Shown here: in pieces, positions 1 through 6,690 of the stretch | Layout of the letters: each line of letters starts with the position of its first letter | Numbering within the stretch: position 1 is the stretch's first letter | Source: SVKR01 sp963649145 | GTDB taxonomy: Bacteria > Bacillota > Clostridia > Oscillospirales > Oscillospiraceae | Assembly: GCA_963649145.1 (NCBI GenBank) | Contig: CAVJGI010000035.1 | Span: 1-20,660, forward strand | Direction of reading: 5' to 3' | Length of the DNA stretch: 20,660 nt | Notes under the pieces: model-generated | Seen by the model: only the letters and a program-made list of their open reading frames with translations | Databases searched by the model: none | What the model was told of the DNA's origin: nothing | Position numbers and translations under genes: made by a program

Positions 1-51
1 TGAGGTGACATCACCTAAATCCTGCGTGTCAACCAATTCCACCATACCCGC
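1..51 (-). pseudogene. 5' half of tRNA-Leu(UAG)-like sequence, copy B
   Basis: Read on the minus strand from 51 to 13, this has the start of a leucine tRNA: a seven-base acceptor strand (GCGGGTA), a D-stem GTG/CAC around an AATTGG D-loop, an anticodon-stem strand CAGGA and a loop TTTAGGT with anticodon TAG. The next bases (GATGT) cannot pair with CAGGA, and they begin the palindrome AGGTGATGTCACCT. The remainder lies off the left edge, so the 3' half cannot be judged. It matches 392-442 at 46 of 51 positions. No clear promoter lies just upstream of it, although a GACAAG/CTTGTC hairpin does (61-77). Confidence 0.55.
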
Positions 52-138
52 ATATATGAGTGACAAGGTTAACTTGTCGCTTTATTTAGTATCTTCCCCT
101 TTCGGTGCTGTAAGGGATTACGAACAAGCCATGAACAC

Positions 139-345
139 TTATTTGTGTCTATGCTCAATTTTATCAGTTATGCTTCCGTCTTTGTTAATTCTTCTGGTTG
201 CCTTGATGATAGAACCATCGGGCTGATTATATACCTTAGTAACTCGAGCGGTCCACTTACCTGCAAAAGTTTCCGTCTTATTAGGAGTCATTTTGGGAAA
301 TGCGGGTAAGTTTCTATTTTGTTTTCTCAACTTTTCCATCAGCAT
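139..345 (-). CDS. Possible small protein, 68 aa, unknown
   Basis: I do not recognise this protein. The proposed start is the ATG at 345, which has AAGGAG (357-362) eleven bases upstream; a GTG start at 405 would lie inside the tRNA-like repeat and looks like an artefact. The protein is short, very basic and lysine/arginine-rich, with no signal peptide, membrane segment or cysteine. Its C-terminal half is rich in polar residues and contains the pattern TARVTKVYNQPDGSIIKATR, which suggests a small beta-sheet fold, but that is a guess. The frame is AT-rich, unlike every other gene in the window, and it lies between the two tRNA-Leu-like repeats. It may therefore be mobile-element cargo or the tail of a longer degraded gene. 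Confidence 0.35.
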   Translation of the reverse strand: MLMEKLRKQNRNLPAFPKMTPNKTETFAGKWTARVTKVYNQPDGSIIKATRRINKDGSITDKIEHRHK

Positions 346-391
346 ATCCTCAGATTCTCCTTCAAATTCATCTATTTGCAAAAACCTACAC

Positions 392-442
392 TGAGGTGAC
401 ATCACCTAAATCCTGCGCGTCTGCCAATTCCGCCATGCCCGC
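392..442 (-). pseudogene. 5' half of tRNA-Leu(UAG)-like sequence, copy A
   Basis: Minus strand, 442 to 404: acceptor strand GCGGGCA, D-stem GCG/CGC, AATTGG in the D-loop, anticodon-stem strand CAGGA and loop TTTAGGT with anticodon TAG. The 3' strand of the anticodon stem, the variable arm, the T-arm and CCA are all missing; the sequence instead runs into AGGTGATGTCACCT and then AT-rich DNA. A consensus promoter sits at the right distance upstream, so this was, or still is, a transcribed tRNA locus. Against copy B the D-stem differs by a compensating pair (C-G here, T-A there), which suggests that both descend from working tRNAs. Confidence 0.6.
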
Positions 443-456
443 TCGGAGACCGGAAC

Positions 457-486
457 ATTTTACCACCTCGCCCGCACGCTTGTCAA
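457..486 (-). promoter_or_regulatory. Promoter of the truncated tRNA-Leu
   Basis: On the minus strand, TTGACA (486-481) and TAAAAT (462-457) are separated by 18 bases. The predicted start, near 450, would leave about eight bases before the tRNA 5' end at 442, as is usual for stable RNA genes. Confidence 0.7.
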
Positions 487-568
487 GGGCGGGGCTTTTT
501 TGGATTCTTTGTGTAAAAATTGAACAGAAAAACCGACAGGGATTGAATTTTTTATACAAAAAAACGAC

Positions 569-597
569 TTGTTCGCCGGGGGCGCATGGGGTATAAT
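569..597 (+). promoter_or_regulatory. Promoter of the Na/phosphate cotransporter gene
   Basis: TTGTTC (569-574) and a perfect TATAAT (592-597) are separated by 17 bases. The leader is about 40 bases and ends in AGGAG (634-638) before the ATG at 645. No Pho-box-like direct repeat is obvious. Confidence 0.7.
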
Positions 598-644
598 GTA
601 AAAGGTATCCTATAGTTTCCCGAATTTTTTATCAGGAGTTTGCG

Positions 645-2387
645 ATGGATATATTTACGCTCTTTTCCTTTGCGGGCGGACTTGGACTCTTTCTGTTCGG
701 CATGAACGTGATGGGCGAGTCCATTGCCCGGCAAGCGGGCGGTAAGCTCAAGACCGCACTGGAAAGGATCACCTCCAGCAAGGTGATGGGCGTGCTCCTC
801 GGAGCCGGCGTCACCGCGATCATCCAGTCCTCCGGCGCGACGACTGTGATGATCCTCGGCTTTATCAACTCCGGCATCATGACGCTGGAGAACTCCCTCG
901 GTCTCATCTTCGGCGCCAACATCGGCACGACGGTGACGGCGTGGCTGCTCGCCCTGAACGACATTTCCGGGACGAGCCTTGTTCTGCGTCTGCTCAATCC
1001 GGACAGCTTTGTTCCGCTGCTGGCGTTCATCGGCGCGGTCATGCTCGTGTTCTGCAAGCGGGACCGCACGCGTGATATCGGCACGATGCTCCTCGGCTTC
1101 GCCGTGCTCATGTTCGGCATGAGCATGATGAGCGACGCGATGAGCCCGCTGCGCGAATCCGCCGCCTTCCGCGAGATCCTGACCCTGCTCTCCAATCCCT
1201 TCCTCGGCATTCTCTTCGGCTTTGTGATGGCTGCCATTTTGCAGTCGTCCTCCGCCTCCGTCGGCATCGTGCAGGCGGCGGCGGTGACGGGCGTCGTCAG
1301 CATCGGCAACGCACTGCCGCTCATCATGGGCATCAACATCGGCGCGGGCATCATCGTCCTCGTCGCCTCCGCCGGCACCAACCGGGACGCGAAGCGCGCC
1401 GCGTGGATCTATATGATCCACAACACCATCTCTGCCGTCATCGGTCTCGTCCTACTCTGCGCCCTGCGCCTCACCATCAATCCCGCGTTTCTGGACACGC
1501 CGATCAACTCCTTCGAGATCGCCATTCTGCACACCATCTATAAATCCGTCAACACCGCCATCCAGCTCCCGTTTTACCGCCAGATCATCGCGCTCACGCG
1601 TCTCATCATCCGGCCGGGGCAGGAGGAGCAGATGTTCGCCATGCTCGACGACAATTTCCTCAAGACCCCGCCCGTCGCCGTCGCGCGCTGCGCGGAGCTC
1701 GCGAACGAAATGGCGGAGCTCACGCGCAAAACGCTCCGTCTCGCCATCGGCACCGTCCGCAGCTACGACGCCGCGGCAGCCAAGCAGGTCCGCAATCTCG
1801 AAAGCGAGATCGACGTGTTTGAGGACAAGATCGGAAACTATCTGATGAAGCTCTCCGGCAGCAAGCTCTCCGCCTCGGACAGCAAGGAGGTCACACGCAT
1901 CCTCCACAGCATCAGCGATTTGGAGCGCGTCAGCGACCATGCGCGCAACATTATGGAATCCGGCGAGGAGCTCGTCGACAAGGGCATCAGTTTCTCCGAA
2001 GAGGCAACGCGCTCGCTTGAGGTCATTTTCCACGCCGTGGAGGACGTGATGGACCTCGCTGTGGAGGCGTTCATCGGGCGCGACACCGCGCTCGCTTACC
2101 GCATCGACCCGCTCGAACAGGTCGTGGACGATCTGAAGGACCAGCTGCGCATCCAGCATGTCGCCCGTCTGAAACAGGGGATCTGCTCGCTGACGCTCGG
2201 CTTCGTCTATACCGATATCCTGACGGATCTTGAGCGCGTCAGCGACCATTGCAGCAACCTCGCGATGGGCGTCATCCAGCTTACCCACGCGGAATATGAG
2301 CCCCACAGCTACGTCGCCGCGCTCAAGGGCGGCGGCAGCGAGTTCGACACGCTCTATCAGGAGTACACGAACAAATATAAGCTTTGA
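645..2387 (+). CDS. Na+/phosphate cotransporter with PhoU-like C-terminal domain
   Basis: This is a 580-residue inner-membrane protein of the NptA/PNaS family, which couples inorganic phosphate uptake or export to sodium. The two inverted halves carry the family signature QSS motifs, QSSGAT at residues 61-66 and QSSSAS at 200-205, within about eight or nine hydrophobic segments in residues 1-320. Residues 345-560 form a helical cytoplasmic PhoU-like domain with two copies of the acidic motif DLERVSDH (near 425 and 530), which in PhoU proteins binds metal clusters. The length is normal for the family. AGGAG precedes the ATG by six bases. The gene has its own promoter and terminator, so it is monocistronic. 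The transport direction cannot be told from sequence. Confidence 0.93.
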   Translation: MDIFTLFSFAGGLGLFLFGMNVMGESIARQAGGKLKTALERITSSKVMGVLLGAGVTAIIQSSGATTVMILGFINSGIMTLENSLGLIFGANIGTTVTAWLLALNDISGTSLVLRLLNPDSFVPLLAFIGAVMLVFCKRDRTRDIGTMLLGFAVLMFGMSMMSDAMSPLRESAAFREILTLLSNPFLGILFGFVMAAILQSSSASVGIVQAAAVTGVVSIGNALPLIMGINIGAGIIVLVASAGTNRDAKRAAWIYMIHNTISAVIGLVLLCALRLTINPAFLDTPINSFEIAILHTIYKSVNTAIQLPFYRQIIALTRLIIRPGQEEQMFAMLDDNFLKTPPVAVARCAELANEMAELTRKTLRLAIGTVRSYDAAAAKQVRNLESEIDVFEDKIGNYLMKLSGSKLSASDSKEVTRILHSISDLERVSDHARNIMESGEELVDKGISFSEEATRSLEVIFHAVEDVMDLAVEAFIGRDTALAYRIDPLEQVVDDLKDQLRIQHVARLKQGICSLTLGFVYTDILTDLERVSDHCSNLAMGVIQLTHAEYEPHSYVAALKGGGSEFDTLYQEYTNKYKL

Positions 2388-2397
2388 ACAAACCCCG

Positions 2398-2423
2398 CCC
2401 CGGAGCCGCGCTCCGGGGTTTTT
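2398..2423 (+). terminator. Intrinsic terminator after the phosphate transporter gene
   Basis: CCCCGGAG and CTCCGGGG form a perfect 8-bp stem around CCGCG, followed directly by TTTTT. It starts ten bases after the stop codon. Confidence 0.92.
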
Positions 2424-2438
2424 CCTCGGAAAATAAGG

Positions 2439-2466
2439 TTGACTTGCCCGAAAAGCAGGGTATAAT
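2439..2466 (+). promoter_or_regulatory. Promoter of mrp
   Basis: TTGACT (2439-2444) and TATAAT (2461-2466) are separated by 16 bases. This promoter lies just after the preceding terminator. Confidence 0.8.
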
Positions 2467-2503
2467 AGAGCGTGTGGAATAAAAAAGAAGGAGTTTTTTC
2501 AAT

Positions 2504-3337
2504 ATGTCTGAGTGTTCCCATGAGTGTTCCAGCTGCAGCGCAAACTGCGGCTCCCGCGAGCCGGAGAGCCTTCTGGCTCCCCAGAACGCCCATTCCGATA
2601 TCAAAAATGTCATCGCCGTCGTCTCCGGCAAGGGCGGCGTCGGCAAAAGCCTCGTTACCGCGCTGATGGCGTGCCAGATGCAGCACAAGACCAAGCACGC
2701 CGCCATTCTGGACGCGGACATCACCGGTCCCTCCATCCCGAAGCTTTTCGGTCTGAACGACGCGCAGGCGGAGGGCGACGAGAACGGTCTGCTGCCCAGC
2801 ACCGGCAAAAACGGCGTGAAGGTCATGAGCATCAACCTTCTGCTGCCGGACAATACCTCGCCCGTCGTCTGGCGCGGTCCGGTCATCTCCGGCGTCGTCA
2901 AGCAGTTCTGGACCGAGGTCAACTGGGGCAAGGTGGACTATATGTTCGTCGACATGCCGCCGGGAACCGGCGACGTGCCGCTGACCGTGTTCCAGTCCCT
3001 GCCCGTGAAGGGCATCATCATCGTCACGAGCCCGCAGGAGCTCGTTGGCATGATCGTCGAGAAGGCGGTCAACATGGCGGAAATGCTGAAGGTCCCCGTG
3101 CTGGGTCTCGTGGAGAATATGTCCTACTTCGAGTGCCCGGACTGCGGCAAGCGCCACGCCATCTTCGGCGAGAGCCATCTGGAGGAGATCGCCGCGAAGC
3201 ACGGCATCAAGAACATTGCCCGCATCCCGATGGACCCCGCCATCGCCGAAAAGTGCGACGCCGGCGAGGTCAACCAGATCCGCGCCCCGTGGCTTGAGGA
3301 GTTTACGAACGCGCTCTTCCCGGAAGCCGGGAAATAA
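2504..3337 (+). CDS. mrp: Mrp/NBP35-family Fe-S cluster carrier ATPase
   Basis: This 277-residue cytoplasmic P-loop ATPase of the Mrp/NBP35/ApbC family is expected to hold and deliver Fe-S clusters to apoproteins. The deviant Walker A motif GKGGVGKS is at 42-49 and DMPPGTGD at 150-157. A CPDC pair at 211-214 corresponds to the cluster-bridging cysteines at the dimer interface. The N-terminus has four cysteines spaced C-x3-C-x2-C-x3-C (residues 4, 8, 11, 15), like the ferredoxin-type cluster of NBP35; many bacterial Mrp proteins lack this or carry a DUF59 domain instead. The ATG at 2504 is supported by AGAAGGAG (2486-2493). The gene is monocistronic, with its own promoter and terminator. Confidence 0.93.
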   Translation: MSECSHECSSCSANCGSREPESLLAPQNAHSDIKNVIAVVSGKGGVGKSLVTALMACQMQHKTKHAAILDADITGPSIPKLFGLNDAQAEGDENGLLPSTGKNGVKVMSINLLLPDNTSPVVWRGPVISGVVKQFWTEVNWGKVDYMFVDMPPGTGDVPLTVFQSLPVKGIIIVTSPQELVGMIVEKAVNMAEMLKVPVLGLVENMSYFECPDCGKRHAIFGESHLEEIAAKHGIKNIARIPMDPAIAEKCDAGEVNQIRAPWLEEFTNALFPEAGK

Positions 3338-3351
3338 TCACAACTGACCGT

Positions 3352-3382
3352 CCCCCGTTCTGCACAGAGCGGGGGATTTTTC
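3352..3382 (+). terminator. Intrinsic terminator after mrp
   Basis: CCCCCGTTCT pairs with AGAGCGGGGG (one G-T pair) around a GCAC loop, followed by ATTTTTCTT. It starts 14 bases past the mrp stop. Confidence 0.92.
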
Positions 3383-3420
3383 TTGCGCACGATCTGCAAG
3401 GTTTCAAACACAAAACGCGC

Positions 3421-3449
3421 TATACAATGCAAATTGAGAATGGTATACT
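3421..3449 (+). promoter_or_regulatory. Likely promoter of dapF
   Basis: The -10 element TATACT (3444-3449) is preceded by TGG, giving an extended -10. The best -35 at 17 bases is only TATACA (3421-3426). Its position after the mrp terminator and 27 bases before the dapF start fits. Confidence 0.5.
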
Positions 3450-3475
3450 GGGGTGGAAGCGAGGGGAGTGCTGCG

Positions 3476-4327
3476 ATGAAATTCTGGAAAATGAACGGCG
3501 CAGGGAACGATTTTATCGTCCTCGATAACCGCGGAGGCGCGATCCCGGAGGACGCGCTGCCCGCTCTGGCACGCAGGGTCTGCGAGCGGCGCCTCTCGCT
3601 CGGCGCGGACGGTCTGATGGCGGTGGAGCAGCCGCAGGCGGGAGGGGACTTCCGCATGCGCTTTTTCAACGCCGACGGCAGCGCCGGAGAAATGTGCGGC
3701 AACGGCGCGCGGTGCATCTGCCGCTACGGGTATGAGAACGGTCTCGCGGGGGAGACGGTCCGCGTGGAGACCCCGGCGGGACTCGTGACCGGATACCGCC
3801 TCGGCGCGCGCGATTACCGTATCCGCCTGAACGACCCAAGCGTCATCCGGCTCGACCGCAGCGCGGAGGTGGAGGGCATGCTCTATGAGCTTGCTTACAT
3901 CGAGCTCGGCTCGCCCGGACTGCCCCACGCGGTGGTACATATCGACGATCTGGCTGACGCCGCGGTCGGAACGCTGACGTATCTGGGCCGCGCGCTGCGC
4001 TATCATCCGGAGTTTCCGAAGGGCGCAAACGTCAATTTCTACGAGATCACCGGAAAAAACCGCGTCCTGCTCCGCACCTACGAGCGCGGCGTGGAGGACT
4101 TCACCTACGCCTGCGGCACCGGCACCGGAGCGACGGTATTGGCGCTCACGCTGCGCGGCGAGCTCCCGGCAGGGGAGGACATCGACGTCTTGCAGCGCGG
4201 TGGAACACTCCGCGTGCGCGTCGAGCTCGACGGCGGCGCTGTCAGAAATCTATGGCTCACCGGACCGACCAACATCGTCGCAAAAGGCGAGCTGACGGAC
4301 GAAGATCTTTATCAAATTCTGAATTGA
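3476..4327 (+). CDS. dapF: Diaminopimelate epimerase
   Basis: DapF converts LL- to meso-diaminopimelate for lysine and peptidoglycan synthesis; it is cytoplasmic and cofactor-free, using two cysteines. The 283-residue protein starts MKFWKMNGAGNDFIV, the family N-terminus. The first catalytic Cys is at 74 in the motif EMCGNGARC and the second at 213 in ACGTGTGA. The frame stays open upstream to 3383, but the ATG at 3476 is chosen because homologues begin at this motif and GGGGAG lies just upstream. The symporter gene starts 17 bases after the stop, so the two are probably cotranscribed. Confidence 0.95.
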   Translation: MKFWKMNGAGNDFIVLDNRGGAIPEDALPALARRVCERRLSLGADGLMAVEQPQAGGDFRMRFFNADGSAGEMCGNGARCICRYGYENGLAGETVRVETPAGLVTGYRLGARDYRIRLNDPSVIRLDRSAEVEGMLYELAYIELGSPGLPHAVVHIDDLADAAVGTLTYLGRALRYHPEFPKGANVNFYEITGKNRVLLRTYERGVEDFTYACGTGTGATVLALTLRGELPAGEDIDVLQRGGTLRVRVELDGGAVRNLWLTGPTNIVAKGELTDEDLYQILN

Positions 4328-4343
4328 GAGGGAAAGGGTCAAC

Positions 4344-5624
4344 ATGAAAAAATTCCTGAAAAGCTACGGCTTCATTCTCTGCATGCTTCTCGCCATCGTT
4401 GCGGGCTGCATCGTCGGCGCGGTCTGGCCGCAGGTCAAGAACGCCGGCGGCGAGGTCATCGACAAGGGCGCCACCGTGCTCGAGCCGCTCGGCACCGTGT
4501 TCATCAACCTGATGTTCTGCGTCGTCGTTCCGATGGTCTTCTGCTCCATCGCCTCCGCCATCGCGAATATGCCGAACCTCCGCCGCGCGGGAAAGGTCCT
4601 CGGCACCACGGTCGTGACCTTCCTCTGCACCGCGGGCATCGCGGCGATCATTATGTACATCATCGTCCGCTTCCTGCCTATCGTGACGGTCACGCCCGCC
4701 TATGAGGAGAGCACGACTGGCACGCTCGGCGTCGCGGATATGATCGTGAACTTCTTCACCAAGCCCGACTTCACGGAGCTCTTCAGCCGCAGGGCGATCC
4801 TGCCGCTCATCGTGGCGGCGATATTGTTCGGCTTCGGCATTCAGATGTCCGGCGGCAAGGAGACGCTCACCGCCAAGATCCTTGAGGATGTCACGAACTG
4901 CATCATGAAGGTCATCAAGCTGATCTCCTACTATGCGCCCATCGGCTTCTTCGGCTTCTTCGCCTATCTCGTCGCCGTCCACGGCGAGGACTTCATCGGC
5001 AGCTACGCCCGCACCATCATCGTCTACTACGTCGTGTCCTTCGCGTATATGTTCGTCTTCTTCCCGATCTACGCCCGCTTCGGCGGCGGCAAGGGCGCGG
5101 CGAAGGAAATGTTCAGCCGCCTGTTCCGCCCGGCTGCGGTCAGCTTCGGCACCTGCTCCTCCGTTGCGACCATTCCGACCAACATGGAGGTTGCGGAGGA
5201 GAGCGGCGTCAGCAAGGACGTGCGTGAGATCGTGCTCCCGCTGGGCGCCACGATGCACATGGACGGCTCCGCGATGAGCGCCATTATCAAGGTCGCTTTC
5301 CTGTTCGGCATCTTCGGCAAGGACTTCGGCGCCGGTGAGGCGATCCTCGCGATCGTTGTCGCCGTGTTCTCCTCTGTCGCAATGTCCGGTATCCCCGGCG
5401 GCGGCGGTACGGGTGAGCTGGTGCTCTGCACGCTGTTCTTCCCGGACCACCTCGCGGTCGCGTTCCCGATCGCACTCGCCATCGGCGATCTCGTCGATCC
5501 CCCTGCCACGATGCTCAACTCCGCCGGTGACTATGTCATCTCCTTCGTGGTCTCCCGCTTTGTGGACGGCAAGGACTGGTTCCAGAAAAAGCTCGCCGAG
5601 CGAAAGGCGAATGCGCAGGAATAA
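4344..5624 (+). CDS. Dicarboxylate/amino acid:cation symporter (DAACS family)
   Basis: This 426-residue membrane protein is related to GltP/GltPh and SstT carriers. Expected features are present: several hydrophobic helices in the first 240 residues, a serine-rich hairpin-1 region (TCSSVATIPTNME, about 270-282), the helix-7 motif MHMDGSAM (304-311), a glycine-rich hairpin 2 (GIPGGGGTGEL, 349-359) and the helix-8 motif DPPATMLNSAGD (385-396). The family usually has an arginine in the last motif that reads a side-chain carboxylate; here it is PP, so glutamate/aspartate specificity is doubtful and a neutral amino acid or another carboxylate is possible. It follows dapF by 17 bases with an AGGGAAAGGG ribosome site, which suggests a link to amino-acid supply. 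Confidence 0.9.
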   Translation: MKKFLKSYGFILCMLLAIVAGCIVGAVWPQVKNAGGEVIDKGATVLEPLGTVFINLMFCVVVPMVFCSIASAIANMPNLRRAGKVLGTTVVTFLCTAGIAAIIMYIIVRFLPIVTVTPAYEESTTGTLGVADMIVNFFTKPDFTELFSRRAILPLIVAAILFGFGIQMSGGKETLTAKILEDVTNCIMKVIKLISYYAPIGFFGFFAYLVAVHGEDFIGSYARTIIVYYVVSFAYMFVFFPIYARFGGGKGAAKEMFSRLFRPAAVSFGTCSSVATIPTNMEVAEESGVSKDVREIVLPLGATMHMDGSAMSAIIKVAFLFGIFGKDFGAGEAILAIVVAVFSSVAMSGIPGGGGTGELVLCTLFFPDHLAVAFPIALAIGDLVDPPATMLNSAGDYVISFVVSRFVDGKDWFQKKLAERKANAQE

Positions 5625-5634
5625 AGTGTTTTCC

Positions 5635-5666
5635 GCAAAAGGGTCAAAGAAATTTGGCCCTTTTGC
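5635..5666 (+). terminator. Terminator after the dapF-symporter unit
   Basis: A 14-bp stem (GCAAAAGGGTCAAA with its complement, one G-T pair) closes on a GAAA tetraloop. The GGGTCAAA/TTTGGCCC core has A's before it and TTTT after it, as in an intrinsic terminator. Confidence 0.8.
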
Positions 5667-5677
5667 AAAAATAATGC

Positions 5678-5705
5678 TTGACATTTTTGTGAAATCGGTT
5701 ATAAT
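5678..5705 (+). promoter_or_regulatory. Promoter of tRNA-Gln
   Basis: TTGACA (5678-5683) and TATAAT (5700-5705), both perfect, with a 16-base spacer. The predicted start is a few bases before the tRNA. Confidence 0.88.
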
Positions 5706-5718
5706 AGCACTTGCGTTT

Positions 5719-5792
5719 ACCGGGATTGTGTAAAGGTAGCACGCCGGACTCTGACTCCGTCTGTGAGGGTTCGAATCCTTCTCCCGGTGCCA
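5719..5792 (+). tRNA. tRNA-Gln (anticodon CUG)
   Basis: The acceptor strands ACCGGGA and TCCCGGT pair fully; the discriminator is G and CCA is encoded. The D-stem is GTG/CAC, the T-loop is TTCGAAT, and the anticodon loop CTCTGAC gives CTG (5751-5753), which reads CAG. The anticodon stem CCGGA/TCCGT pairs at four positions, with a C-T mismatch at 27-43. The gene has its own promoter and terminator. Confidence 0.94.
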
Positions 5793-5799
5793 AGAAAAA

Positions 5800-5829
5800 G
5801 GGCATCCTGCATCGGCAGGATGCCCTTTT
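5800..5829 (+). terminator. Terminator after tRNA-Gln
   Basis: GGGCATCCTGC and GCAGGATGCCC form a perfect 11-bp stem around ATCG, followed by TTTTC, eight bases past the tRNA CCA. Confidence 0.93.
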
Positions 5830-5861
5830 CGAGTTTTATGAGCTATGAGGAGATTTCAGAT

Positions 5862-6608
5862 ATGAACTATCAGGATAAAAACGCCGAGACCATCGACCGC
5901 TGGGTCGAGGAGGGCTGGGAGTGGGGCGTTCCCATCACGCATGAGCAGTTTCTCGCGGCAAAGGCGGGGGAGTGGGACGTTGTGCTGACGCCGACGAAGC
6001 CGGTGCCGCATGCGTGGTTCGGCGATCTGCGCGGAAAGCGCGTGCTCGGACTCGCGAGCGGCGGGGGACAGCAGATGCCCATCTTCGCCGCGCTGGGCGC
6101 GCAGTGTACCGTGCTGGATTACTCGGAGAAGCAGCTGGAGAGCGAACGGCTCGTCGCCGCGCGCGAGGGCTACGAGATCGAGATCGTCCGCGCGGATATG
6201 AGCCAGCCGCTGCCCTTTGAAGACGCGAGCTTTGACCTCATCTTCCACCCGGTGTCAAATAATTATATCCGCCAAGTCGAGCCGGTGTTCCGCGAGTGCT
6301 TCCGCGTTCTGCGCGCGGGCGGAACGCTGCTCTGCGGGCTGGAAAACGGGACAAATTACCTCGTGAACGACGACGAGAGCCGCATCGTGAACCGTTTCCC
6401 CTTCGACCCGCTCGAAAACCCGGAGCAGATGGCGCAGCTCGAAGCCGACGACTGCGGCGTGCAGTTTTCCCACACCGCCGAAGCGCAGCTCGGCGGGCAG
6501 CTCGCCGCGGGCTTTACGCTCAAGGAGCTCTACGAGGATTATAACAGCGAGGGTCTGTTCGCCGAGCTGCGCATCCCGACCTATTGGGCGACCCGCGCGG
6601 TCAAGTGA
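5862..6608 (+). CDS. Class I SAM-dependent methyltransferase
   Basis: A 248-residue soluble protein with a Rossmann-type methyltransferase core (Methyltransf_11-like). Motif I is VLGLASGGGQQ at 61-71; the acidic residue that usually contacts the SAM ribose is D86 in VLDYSEKQL; RADMSQPLPF (110-119) is motif III-like; and FRVLRAGGTLLCG (147-159) is the post-core strand. About 50 N-terminal residues precede the core, rich in Trp and acidic residues, with a HEQF element. The substrate is unknown. The ATG at 5862 follows TGAGGAG (5846-5852). The start is only 33 bases after the tRNA-Gln terminator and I see no promoter in between, so transcription may depend on read-through. Confidence 0.87.
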   Translation: MNYQDKNAETIDRWVEEGWEWGVPITHEQFLAAKAGEWDVVLTPTKPVPHAWFGDLRGKRVLGLASGGGQQMPIFAALGAQCTVLDYSEKQLESERLVAAREGYEIEIVRADMSQPLPFEDASFDLIFHPVSNNYIRQVEPVFRECFRVLRAGGTLLCGLENGTNYLVNDDESRIVNRFPFDPLENPEQMAQLEADDCGVQFSHTAEAQLGGQLAAGFTLKELYEDYNSEGLFAELRIPTYWATRAVK

Positions 6609-6629
6609 GCGCTTCGCAGCATATTCCCC

Positions 6630-6658
6630 TTGTTTTTTTCGTAGAATGACAGTATAAT
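6630..6658 (+). promoter_or_regulatory. Promoter of murC
   Basis: TTGTTT (6630-6635) and TATAAT (6653-6658) with a 17-base spacer. A start near 6665 leaves a 26-base leader to the ATG at 6691. Confidence 0.72.
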
Positions 6659-6690
6659 GGCAGGGATATCCTTGGATGGGAGCAGATTCT

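Noticed and set aside
61..391. Group I intron in tRNA-Leu
   Set aside because: Known tRNA-Leu introns sit in the anticodon loop, but no 3' exon (anticodon-stem complement, variable arm, T-arm) is present before copy B, and I could not find conserved intron core pairings by eye.
346..405. GTG-initiated N-terminal extension of the small minus-strand protein
   Set aside because: It would start inside the tRNA-like repeat and the palindrome, without a ribosome site; the internal ATG at 345 has one.
4257..5684. Long open minus-strand frame opposite the symporter gene
   Set aside because: The product is a Glu/Arg/His/Asp-rich string without domains, covering a gene with clear transporter motifs, the terminator and part of the tRNA promoter.
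6676..6690. Upstream ATG of murC as the start
   Set aside because: GGGAG at 6678-6682 is correctly placed for 6691 but lies inside the codons after 6676, and a start at 6676 would leave only about 11 bases of leader.
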